DNA from: Isoetes taiwanensis
Taxonomy: Eukaryota > Streptophyta > Lycopodiopsida > Isoetales > Isoetaceae
Direction of reading: 5' to 3'
Length of the DNA: 64,000 nt
NCBI GenBank assembly: GCA_021234155.1
Contig: JAJEKV010000066.1
Location: 5,926,800 to 5,990,799, forward strand
Position 1 is the stretch's first letter. The number at the start of each line of letters is the position of its first letter. The position numbers and the translations under genes were made by a program. The notes beneath the pieces were generated by a model. It was not told the origin of the DNA. It saw only the letters and a program-made list of their open reading frames with translations, and ran no database searches. Below, one piece after another: positions 56,260-64,000 of the stretch.

Positions 56260-57295
56260 ACCATGGCAACAATAAACTTGCAAATAGATCGAAATTAGAA
56301 ATTAGACATCTAAATGCCAACAAGCTCCTCAAATCCCTTAAATTATACGGTTTCTCATACTCTACACCAATCAAATCTTAGGCCAGACCACTGAATTCCA
56401 AATACAAAACTAAAAACGTGGAAGTTTATGACAATATAACGATGACTTTATAGGACAACCACCATGATTCTTGAAGCTAAAAAAGTGAAATATGTTTTAG
56501 TTTTCTTACAAATTAACATCGATTGTTTATTCGAAATATGTCTTAGTTTTCTTACAAAATTAACATCGATTGTTTATTCGAAACATATTTGGCTTACGTT
56601 GAACACAGAATACTTTAAGACGCAAAGCCAACACTATTTTGAGTGATAAGTTGTTACTTGTTTTAATAAGATGCTTGAAGCCTTTATTCGAACGTGATCA
56701 ATGGTTCATGCGACAAAATATCTATGAGTTGATTGGGACACCACTATGAGTTTCCCAATTCTTTAACACTAAAGACGCTAGTGGTTTACAACCTGTACTA
56801 ATGATTGAACACCACGTCATTTAGCAATAGAACATAGGCATAAACCAAGAAAATTCGCCACAGAGAACTGTAGTCGTGAACTATACCCACAAACCATAAC
56901 GTGAAACTATAGGTGTTTACTATGTGGATATACCACATTGAAAAACCTTAAATGCAAACCTCACTATATAATTGCATCTAGTTATTCAACATATTAACCC
57001 ACAAAGTAATATTAGTTTAACTTAGAGTTAGTAGTATAACGCAAAAAATAACACAAAAAACTAATAACAATTAATTTTTGGAGGCCTATGCATCGTTGCT
57101 TCCCATTCCGACTCCAGAGACTCGGTTCCTGTCTGCTGTTTCCAGATCCGATCCGACTTGCAAGTATCTGACAGCGATTGGGGATATTGCAAGCGGAGTT
57201 CTCTTGGTGAGCCTTGATAGCGGCCTTCATTGTGAAGTCTGAGACTGGTTCTATTTCTTACCATTGACGGTTGTGATTGAACCCATCTAAACCCA
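56260..57295. other. unassigned AT-rich stretch
   Basis: TTAGTTTTCTTACAAA with TTAACATCGATTGTTTATTC is duplicated at about 56,498 and 56,551. Nothing else seen before about 57,060, where GC rises. Confidence 0.25.
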
Positions 57296-57299
57296 TAGC

Positions 57300-57552
57300 T
57301 GTTGTGGAAAGGATTGGTCATAAGCTGAAGGGGAAAAGGCCTTGATCAATTCCTTTTCGCCCTAAATCCCTTGGAAATTGCCTTAATCTTTGGATCCGGT
57401 TGGGTTGAAACTGGATGCTCCATTCCTGATTGTGGAAACCATGTACAATTGTTCTTGAGCAGAACTGTTATAAGACTTTTTCTTCTGTTTTTGATCTATA
57501 TAACTGATGTTTTAAGCCTTTAATGCCGCTAAGACTCCTTAAAACGTATCAA
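57300..57552 (+). mobile_element. probable 5' LTR, 3' part
   Basis: Sequence directly before a methionine-tRNA-type PBS. It contains a TATA-like CTATATAACTG at about 57,497 and ends ACGTATCA. The LTR start and the 3' LTR are not seen in the window, so boundaries are approximate. Confidence 0.5.
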
Positions 57553-57553
57553 G

Positions 57554-57566
57554 TGGTATCAGAACC
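57554..57566 (+). promoter_or_regulatory. primer binding site of LTR retrotransposon
   Basis: TGGTATCAGAACC matches the common plant PBS TGGTATCAGAGC, complementary to the 3' end of initiator methionine tRNA. It lies 27 bases before the ATG of a gag-like frame. Confidence 0.8.
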
Positions 57567-57592
57567 TATCGATCCTCATACCTACCTGATCA

Positions 57593-57934
57593 ATGGCCCA
57601 ACGCTTCAATGTTACTGAAGCACAGTATCAGCAAGCCTTGTCTAATGCCAGTTACATTGCATCCCAGCTAGCATTGCCTATGCCTAGTAATTAGCAAGAG
57701 TATGACAGGCAAGTGGAATTGCTGTCTATTCTATATCACTTCCTTCCAGATATTTATTTGCAACCTTTGCAACCTCCTCTACCTAATGGTCCTCCACCAG
57801 TAATCCCTCCACTGCCACCTAAGCTGAGAAAATGGTTAGAGAAAGCAGACATGCCGTCTTTCAAAGGGGGAAAGACAAAGCCAGTTAAGATCGTCAGTTT
57901 TATCAGCCAGTGGGAGCGACCTATGACGGCATAG
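57593..57934 (+). pseudogene. LTR retrotransposon gag N-terminus
   Basis: ATG at 57,593 begins MAQRFNVTEAQYQQALSNAS. A TAG at 57,692 interrupts it, and the same frame continues to 57,934 with LSILYHFLPDIYLQPLQPPL, a Pro-rich stretch, then MPSFKGGKTKPVKIVSFISQ and WERPM. FKGGKTKPVKIVSFISQWE fits the region just before a gag capsid domain. The capsid proper, zinc knuckle and pol are missing. The frame runs into the TATGACGGCATA array at 57,920, which appears to replace the rest of the element. Confidence 0.6.
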
Positions 57935-58240
57935 AGAGCGACCAATGTTTTCTTTTTCCCTGAAAAGGGCACAAGAGAAAAAAAGATACTTAATAAAGAG
58001 ACATACCTATGAGGGCATAGCCAAAGATATTTTTGAAAAAGGTTTTGCCTATGACGGCATGGGCAAAGAGGATTTTAAACATTTTTAAAAAGGGTTTTGC
58101 TTATGACGGCATGGGCAAAGAGATTTTTGAAAAAGGATTTGCCCATAACGACATGGGCAAAACATATCAAAAACTATTTGCCCATAACGGCATAGGCAAA
58201 GCACTTTTTGAGAAACAATTTCCCATGACGACATGGCATA
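57920..58240 (+). repeat. TATGACGGCATA minisatellite
   Basis: CTATGACGGCATAG and variants occur at 57,921, 58,007, 58,049, 58,101, 58,142, 58,181 and 58,222. The tightest units (40-53 bases) have the form TATGACGGCATGGGCAAAGA followed by a TTTTTGAAAAAGG-like stretch. In one frame (58,033-58,260) the array encodes repeats such as GFAYDGMGKEIFEK, FAHNDMGKTYQKL and FAHNGIGKALFEKQ. Further single copies at 59,629, 60,676 and 60,728 are followed by AAAGAAAGCAT-like sequence instead. Confidence 0.75.
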
Positions 58241-59290
58241 GGAAAGGAGGTTTTTTTTGAAACATGAGTGCTTGGAGCGCCATGGAGCAGTAGCGGTTTT
58301 GCAAATCCTATGCTCAGGGTTATTTAGAATCCGGAGGGCTCCTTCAAATCCGAACCTGTGAGATTCGGCTCAGCCCAGATGACCTAGGTTGTTTGTTTCT
58401 GTTAGGTCTTGACAGATTTAATGGAGCGTCATACTGCACCTAAGAAGCTGGATGCTTGCCTCAATATATTGTAAATGTTACGAAGGAACATGCATAGCCA
58501 CACAGAACTGCAAGAAAGAGGTACGAAATTTGACTTTCTTTGTGCAAAATTCATTTGATTTTTCATGCTGATATTTTTGAAATTTCAAGCTTTGCAATGC
58601 TCCTTTTGTTGAATTTCTGGCATTAGATTCTGTAGTTTTGTTATTCATTTTTTTTTTCTGATTTTTGCATATTTCTCAGAGCTCAATGGTTGGCTAGATG
58701 GAATGTGCAGGAGCACAGGTGCATACATATGCAAACAGAGGCAGATCGCCATAGCTTGAGGCAATATCTTGACGCTTGCTTCCTCAGCAAGCTTTGGGAT
58801 GCCAATGCCCTTGAACATGTCAAGACAGCACACTATCAGCGCCACATAAATCCCACATTGGAACGAGGCCCGCAATGCTACCTGCGTACCCACTTGCCCA
58901 TGAAAAGGCGCAGACTCATTGCCTCCATTCGCCGCGGGGGCACATCATCTTGAATTGAGGCAGGCGGATGGATTGGTGAGCCACGCCGGGGACGGGCTCT
59001 GTCAATCTTTGCCAAATGGGAGTCATTGAGGATGAATCTCATACCCTTCAAAGTTGCCCGACATATGATCAAATTCGGGGCGCTATCTTTGAGTTGGTCG
59101 GGCATGGCCAGCCATTACATGTGACATTGAGCACGCGACATCCGTGCGGTCTTTGGGATCATACCTTCAGGAGGTTATGGACATGCGAGATCAGCTATGT
59201 CCTCAGGCACACACTTGACATGTATATATACATTGATGTATACTTGTACAGTTTGACAGCATTCTTATTACTGCCACGGTTTTTCCCTCG

Positions 59291-59314
59291 AAAACCCTTC
59301 GGGGCGGGGGTTTT
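59291..59314 (+). other. LINE copy C 3' UTR hairpin
   Basis: AAAACCC pairs with GGGTTTT around TTCGGGGCGG. Same position and loop start as copy B. Confidence 0.7.
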
Positions 59315-59383
59315 TTAACCCGGACAGTAATAAGTTTCCTGCGCTCCTTGTGGGTCCCATAGGGTCCCATAGGCGATAAAAAT

Positions 59384-59485
59384 CATTCTCATTCTCATTC
59401 TCATTCTCATTCTCATTCTCATTCTCATTCTCATTCTCATTCTCATTCTCATTCTCATTCTCATTCTCATTCTCATTCTCATTCT
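59384..59485 (+). repeat. CATTCT hexamer microsatellite, 17 units
   Basis: An uninterrupted 102-base CATTCT array right after GGCGATAAAAAT. It is the tail of LINE copy C. Minus-strand frames across it read Met-Arg repeats and are not a protein. The purity indicates recent insertion or expansion. Confidence 0.95.
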
Positions 59486-59489
59486 TAAA

Positions 59490-61015
59490 TCATAGAATTT
59501 CATGTTCAAGTTCATCTTCTTTTGTTAATTTTGGGCTCTAGGCAATGCTTGAATACACATGAAATAATTGTTTGATAGTTTTTGCCTATGGGTTCATAAA
59601 TAATGATTAGTTTTGTATCTAGATTGTTTATGACGGCATAAAGAAAGCATCATCTTATTCATCTTTATTCATCTTATTGCATCTTTATGGGTCTATTTTG
59701 CATATTTCAGTTTGGACCTTTGATTTGGTGAATATTCTATGTCATATTCTAAATCAAAGCCTATTAGAATTTTGAGAAGAAAACTGCATCTCAGTCTCAA
59801 TGGTGCAGATCAAACGTATGGTTGAAGCCAAAAAAAAAACCCAGCCATAGCAAAGCTTGCCATTGACCCATGAACCGGCAGTGTGGCCTGCCGGAATGAA
59901 TCTTTTGCTAGTGCTGGCCACGAGTCTGGAGTGAATCCTGTGCCAGTCCTAACCAGGAATCAAAGCACAGAGGAGACGGACGTGCTCTGGCTGGAGGATT
60001 GGAAGCCCTGCCGCAATCTTCATACAATCTTTATGGGATTTGAACCCACCATCACCAAGTGAGAAACTGAAAGATTCAAGAAACACAACAGCCACAATAA
60101 CACAAGGGCCACAATTTCTAAAATATAGAACAAAGAAAACATGTCCCCCAGAATTGCCCTAAGTTGCCTAATGTATGGCTTCTGTCCTCAATCGGATGAT
60201 TCCGGCCAGAAGAAAACAGCCCGGAAGTCCCTCCTCGCTCCACCGTCCCTACTCAATCGACTGCAAATCGGCCTGCAAATCGGCTGCAAATCGGCCTGCA
60301 AATCGGAAATTGGCTGGATTTTGAATCGATCTTCCAACACTTCGAACTGTCTAAATCATCCTGGATCAATTCTCTTCCTCCACACCAGAACCCCTCCCTG
60401 GTTGCCTGCCCTGCTGGGATCCGTTGCCGCCCCTGCTCAAAAAGGAAAGAAGCGTGTATTCTTATCCTTCTTTCTATCCTCAGACCATCACAGCAACACC
60501 AAAATAATCACATCCAGAACCCGATTTTCGAATCCTATTTGACTGCCCAAGAAGCAGCTCAAATCACTCAAAAAATACAGTCGGACTACGATTTTGCATA
60601 CAATACACCCCGAAATCTAGCCAAAACCATCCATGAAATACCCTCCCCAAATACCAAACAAAATAATTAGAACATTATGACGGCATAAAGAAAGCATAAT
60701 CTTTTATTATGTCTTGCATCTTTTATTATGTTTATCCATGATGGCATATAGAAAGCATAATTTTAATTATGTCTTGCCTAAGAGATGGATATTTTTACTA
60801 TGTCTTGCCTAAGAGACGAATTACTTTCCAAAGTTTGTTGCCTATGACAAGCTTCCACAGGAAATATTTTTTATGTTAGTTGCTATGACTTCATAGACAT
60901 CATCAAGTTTTTTAAACCTTTTGCCCATGGTCTTCTGTTCCTATGCCATTATGACAATCAATTTTTAGTTTTATTAACCTGTACACAGGTTGAAGATAAT
61001 TATTAGAGGAGACAA
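59490..61015. other. mostly unassigned, short repeats
   Basis: CTGCAAATCGG occurs four times at 60,261-60,306. TATGACGGCATAAAGAAAGC occurs at 59,629 and 60,676, with a variant at 60,728. A 133-codon plus-strand frame (60,141-60,542) shows no motif and includes the CTGCAAATCGG repeat, so I do not call it a gene. Confidence 0.35.
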
Positions 61016-61019
61016 TTAT

Positions 61020-61604
61020 TAGTGGAGATGGTGGAGGTGCTAGAGTTGTTAATGCTTGGGAGATGCTCCACATTGCTTACTGTGGTTACAATTCCAGAAG
61101 ACACATTCTCCACTACAAAACAACAAGGATGGACTTTAGAAATGACTTTCAGCATCCAGCAGTTCCACTATACTTACAGAATTGTCAATTCTTACGAGAA
61201 CTCTCAACGTTTAATTAATACTTTCATTGAATATTCTTCCAATCATGGGATTGGGTTGTTGCTTATGGCTGTACATATGGATAGTAAAAGTACAACTACT
61301 GCTTGTGGATGTGGCTTAAGGAAAGGGAAGAACTATTTGATATTGTTAATGAGTTTGTGGCTATTATTAGATCGAGAATTAGTTCTCTACAAAGTACCAA
61401 AACCAAGAACTTTGGTGCTAATAATGCTGATAATAGTGCCGTCAATAAGCTCTGAGTTTCAACCGCCATTGATATGGAATACAATCAACTTGCATGTTTT
61501 ATTAACTTGATTCCCCTTGATGAGATGCAGAAATTGGAGGTATCGATGGAGCAAGAAGATGTTCTTGCCATTATTGGTACTATTATAGATGCTGAATAAG
61601 ATGA
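61020..61604 (+). pseudogene. decayed coding sequence, unknown family
   Basis: One frame reads VVNAWEMLHIAYCGYNSRRH then MDFRNDFQHPAVPLYLQNCQ, SWDWVVAYGC, LKEREELFDIVNEFVAIIRS and LIPLDEMQKLEVSMEQEDVL, ending IIDAE and a stop at about 61,602. Six in-frame stops interrupt it. The 162-codon open frame at 61,022-61,510 in another phase looks less protein-like. The AWEMLHIAY...GY start loosely recalls Copia-type gag, but I cannot assign it. Confidence 0.35.
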
Positions 61605-61609
61605 TGAAG

Positions 61610-61980
61610 AGCCGCTTATTTGTAAAGAGGTTGCTCTTGCTCTTTATACATTTTATTACATTACCACATGATACTTGTCTTCTTGTAAGTGTTGCTTATT
61701 TGAGTTGAAAAATATATCTAATCATCTTTTTAATATCTTGTTCCATTGTGTAAATTTTATTTTTTGCGCACTTTGTATTTTGTGCTTGTCATCGAAAAAT
61801 GCTTATTTTAAATTGCCTCCTAGTATTTTAAGCAATTCTTAAAATAAAAACCTCTAAAACAGGCTAGAATTTCAATTTTTTAAAAAGAAATCTGCAATTG
61901 CACTACAGGTCATTAGTGCGTTTGCAAGGTCACCTTGTTCTAACTGTGTAAGCACAAAAAGATGCTACAGAAGCACGAGC
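61610..61980. other. unassigned AT-rich stretch
   Basis: No motif recognised. Confidence 0.2.
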
Positions 61981-62027
61981 CTGGAGCACAATGTGCTTAC
62001 ACCAGAATAGGAGACTAACGATAAGAA

Positions 62028-62400
62028 TCAATTCGAAGATACTGAATCCAGATGCGTTCCATTCATTTCCGATTCAAAGGAGGAACACTTGTAGGCTGTC
62101 AACATCTTTTTCTGGGCCACCGTAATAACACTGTGTGCAGATGAATTAATCCCTTGAAAGATGTGGTGTCTGCGACGCTCCCATATCGACCATAAGAGCC
62201 AACCAGAACCAAGATGGAATGCCCTCTGTTTACTTGGAGGCCATGCGTTGGGATAGGATGCCAAGAGGATGCATCGGCAGTCCAATGTACTGTTAAACAA
62301 ACCTTGTAGCTAGGACCACACTGGTTGAACCTCAGGACAAACACAGAGACAATGCTCAAGAGTCTCAACGTCTGAAAGACAGAGCTAATTTTTCACCTTT
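62028..62400 (-). pseudogene. L1-type LINE C-terminus (zf-RVT region)
   Basis: Minus strand from about 62,375: DVETLEHCLCVCPEVQPVWS, then, after one stop, LQGLFNSTLDC, GWLLWSIWERRRHHIFQGIN and VITVAQKKMLTAYKCSS. ETLEH-x4-CP...VW is the Cys/His motif found after the reverse transcriptase in plant L1 LINEs, and LLWSIWERR-IF is the usual linker toward RNase H. It is a third non-LTR family, distinct from the two others in this window. Only about 110 codons remain. Confidence 0.75.
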
Positions 62401-62639
62401 TCATGTTCTAAAAAACAAAGATGCAGTCATGGTCGAGAGTGAAGTTGGTGATAACAACGTTTTGAATTGCACCTCTAAGGTTGTGACATTCACAATTGTC
62501 TCATGAAGATGTGCTTGATCCCTCGTTTATTACCCCCCTCCCCCCCATTTTTTAATAATTAAGTTCCAAAAACTTGTAAATTTTTTATGTGATTATTGAA
62601 GATAAAATCTTCAAATTTTGGAAACACTATGTTTCAATC

Positions 62640-62945
62640 AAATACTTCACTTGTTCTTTCACTTGAAAATTTTGTCAGCTGAAAATAGAAGTTCTCGGGG
62701 CGCCTTGTCACAAGATCTGGTGACAACGAAGCGCCTGTTTCGGAAGCGGAGCTTTGGACTGTTGAAAATGCGGCTATCCGAAAAGATGAATGAGCGCCTA
62801 GAAAGAACTGCCTAGCTACGGGGAGAATTTTCCAACCCCGATGGATGAGGCTTTCCTTGAAGCTGTTCTCCAGGGGCTGGGGATTACAAACATTCCAGTG
62901 GAAAACCAGGATTCTATAGTGGCCATCGAAAATTTGATTAGATAG
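62640..62945 (+). pseudogene. possible coding remnants before the terminal ORF
   Basis: Two short frames look protein-like. GDNEAPVSEAELWTVENAAI then RKDE and a stop (to about 62,790), and PSYGENFPTPMDEAFLEAVL, then QGLGITNIPVENQDSIVAIE and NLIR before TAG (62,811-62,944). They are offset by one frameshift. They could be the 5' part or an upstream exon of the gene starting at 63,485. Family not recognised. Confidence 0.35.
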
Positions 62946-62949
62946 GCAG

Positions 62950-63480
62950 TTGATTCAAGTTCTAGAATAGGTTTTTGTAGGTTCGAGCTTAACTCCTTCT
63001 TTCTGTGTATTCTTTGCTTACAGATCAGGCTCCTTAAGATTTGAGTGTAATCTCTTTACGATGAGTGCTCCACTGGAATTTGGGGTGGAACCGATCTATT
63101 ATTGGGCAGCTTTCTTTGATCTCCAACCATCCCAGCATATCAGGGACTTAGACGTGGTGGTTTGGAGGTTTTTAGTCTCCAATTAGTGTAGTTTTTCTTC
63201 TTGGACCCCGTGTCAGATCTAGGGTGCCTGTCAAGTAGGGTCTTTTAGAATCTGCTCTTCTGGGATCTTCGAGGGTACGGCTGTCAGTCTTCATGTCAAT
63301 TCTTAGGCTTCTTCTCGGGGGATGGGGAGAGCCATCATTGGCAGTTATTTCTTGAGCTGGGGGGGAAAGTGGTAGGGGAAGCAGGCTGTGTTCTGATAAC
63401 GGCTGTTTCTTTCATTCTGAGGCTTAAGCGATTTCGTTCCGAGGCTTAGACGACCTTCTTTGTGATCGATAGTATTCTAT
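62950..63480. other. non-coding leader or intron candidate
   Basis: No open frame of note. T- and G-rich with pyrimidine tracts (TTTTTCTTCTTGGACC). An in-frame TAG at 63,470 closes the frame of the terminal ORF upstream. Confidence 0.3.
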
Positions 63481-63484
63481 CAGC

Positions 63485-64000
63485 ATGAGAACTAAAGCAG
63501 GAAACTCTGGAAAGCAGTATAACAAGGAAGATGACGAATGGACACAGATTTTTTGGCTTGACGACAGAAGGGATAAGGCATGGGGCGTTCTGAAAGAGCT
63601 GTATACAGGCTTGGAGATAATTAGGGATCAACAGAAAGCAGCGGCCTTTTGTATGGGTGTGCACGAGGAGGTGGGGATTGTGGCATGCAAGGAGAAGATG
63701 ATAACCATTGATAAGGACTATATGGACGGAAGAGCAAATGACAGAGATTGGGTATGGAACATCTTCGGATTTGTGCAGGAAATGGACAATACCCTGTACA
63801 AGCTCATCACGGTGAAGCAGAGGCATACAGAGACAGATTGCTGCAGTTTAAAGAACAGCATTTTCAGGGCCTTTATGGATGAACTGTTGGCGAAGGTTAA
63901 GAATCTTATTATTATGTGGGACGGGTTGAAGGATAATTCAAATGCAAGTATCAGACTCATCAAGAGATGGGAAGAGGCGGAGGACCACGTAATTGAAAGG
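63485..64000 (+). CDS. uncharacterised ORF, open at window end (172+ codons)
   Basis: The first ATG after an in-frame TAG is at 63,485. The frame then has no stop for 172 codons and leaves the window open, unlike the decayed sequence around it. It begins MRTKAGNSGKQYNKEDDEWT and contains WLDDRRDKAWGVLKELYTGL, FCMGVHEEVGIVACKEKM, DWVWNIFGFVQEMDNTLYKL and FMDELLAKVKNLIIMWDGL. It is hydrophilic, helix-rich, with many Trp and Lys/Glu, and no membrane segment or signal peptide. No family recognised. It could be a host gene or ORF1 of a retroelement. Minus-strand frames over the same bases are shadows. Confidence 0.6.
   Translation, partial: MRTKAGNSGKQYNKEDDEWTQIFWLDDRRDKAWGVLKELYTGLEIIRDQQKAAAFCMGVHEEVGIVACKEKMITIDKDYMDGRANDRDWVWNIFGFVQEMDNTLYKLITVKQRHTETDCCSLKNSIFRAFMDELLAKVKNLIIMWDGLKDNSNASIRLIKRWEEAEDHVIER

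Larger units (their letters stand above)
58688..59485 (+). mobile_element. LINE copy C, 5'-truncated
   Basis: Last about 800 bases of the main LINE family. Starts at GCTAGATGGAATGTGCAGGA, equal to copy B at about 29,104. LPMKRRRLIASIRRG lies near 58,900 and EDESHTLQSCPTYDQIRG near 59,030, where ESHT...C is the end of the Cys/His cluster. Then come the 3' UTR with hairpin and a CATTCT tail. C-terminal coding is better kept than in copy B (VIEDESHT is intact), but a frameshift near 58,950 separates the halves. It is inserted within the TATGACGGCATA region. Confidence 0.85.

Noticed and set aside
59315-59515. Met-Arg repeat protein on the minus strand
   Set aside because: It is the translation of the CATTCT microsatellite tail of a LINE.
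60035-60110. tRNA-like B box GGGTTCAAATCCC on the minus strand
   Set aside because: No matching A box or cloverleaf was found upstream, so neither a tRNA nor a SINE could be supported.
63446-63963. 126- and 81-codon minus-strand frames
   Set aside because: They are the antisense of the much better plus-strand ORF from 63,485.
1-64000. CRISPR arrays, bacterial operons, rRNA
   Set aside because: The tandem repeats lack CRISPR spacer structure, and gene organisation, introns and retroelements are eukaryotic.

Overview
This window looks like a stretch of a large, repeat-rich land-plant nuclear genome. The reasons are a Copia element, an initiator-methionine-tRNA-type primer binding site (PBS), several non-LTR retrotransposon families, a pectin methylesterase relic and a plant-type membrane/armadillo-repeat gene relic. 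Coding signal is sparse and mostly broken by stops and frameshifts. I saw no rRNA, tRNA or CRISPR. A fern, lycophyte or bryophyte is my guess from the style of the LINEs; an angiosperm cannot be excluded from the sequence alone.

Layout. 0.4-5.5 kb is an old, nearly full-length LINE on the minus strand. 6.7-7.35 kb holds repeats. 8.2-9.0 kb holds the last exon of a pectin methylesterase pseudogene, whose tail is tandemly duplicated. 9.8-10.5 kb is a Copia RT/RNase H relic (minus). 11-24 kb is AT- or T-rich and mostly non-coding, with minisatellites at 17.8, 19.35 and 20.43 kb and tiny LINE scraps. 24.4-29.8 kb is a second, better preserved copy of the same LINE (plus) with ORF1, endonuclease, reverse transcriptase and a 3' UTR hairpin. 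30.7-31.2 kb is a Mutator-type MITE. 32.5-35 kb is a degenerate repeat block leading into 35.0-38.6 kb, a broken membrane/ARM-repeat gene. 40.1-40.9 kb is the 3' end of a second LINE family.

42.5-50 kb is the most gene-like part. A small basic/acidic ORF is split by a 3.4-kb TIR element inserted in a palindromic target. It is followed by a PT-rich coiled-coil ORF with repeated ACGCCTGGCGT palindromes, then by a candidate divergent pair of small spliced genes (48.2-48.55 kb minus, 49.06-49.68 kb plus) separated by a shared region carrying three CCGTCGAT elements and a TATA box. 52.3-53.7 kb is a poly(A)-tailed retroposed segment with a 10-bp target duplication. 57.3-57.9 kb is the 5' end of an LTR retrotransposon (TATA, PBS, gag). 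It runs into an array built on TATGACGGCATA that is interrupted by a third, 5'-truncated LINE copy with 17 CATTCT units. 62.0-62.5 kb is an L1-type LINE C-terminus (minus). At 63,485 an open reading frame of at least 172 codons begins and runs off the window.

The retroelements are the connecting theme. Three different non-LTR families are present. Copies of the main family share a 3' hairpin with one compensatory base-pair change, and they split into two tail types (CTTC and CATTCT). Only three or four loci are candidates for live host genes: the end ORF, the divergent pair and the 47.5-kb ORF. None can be named from sequence alone.
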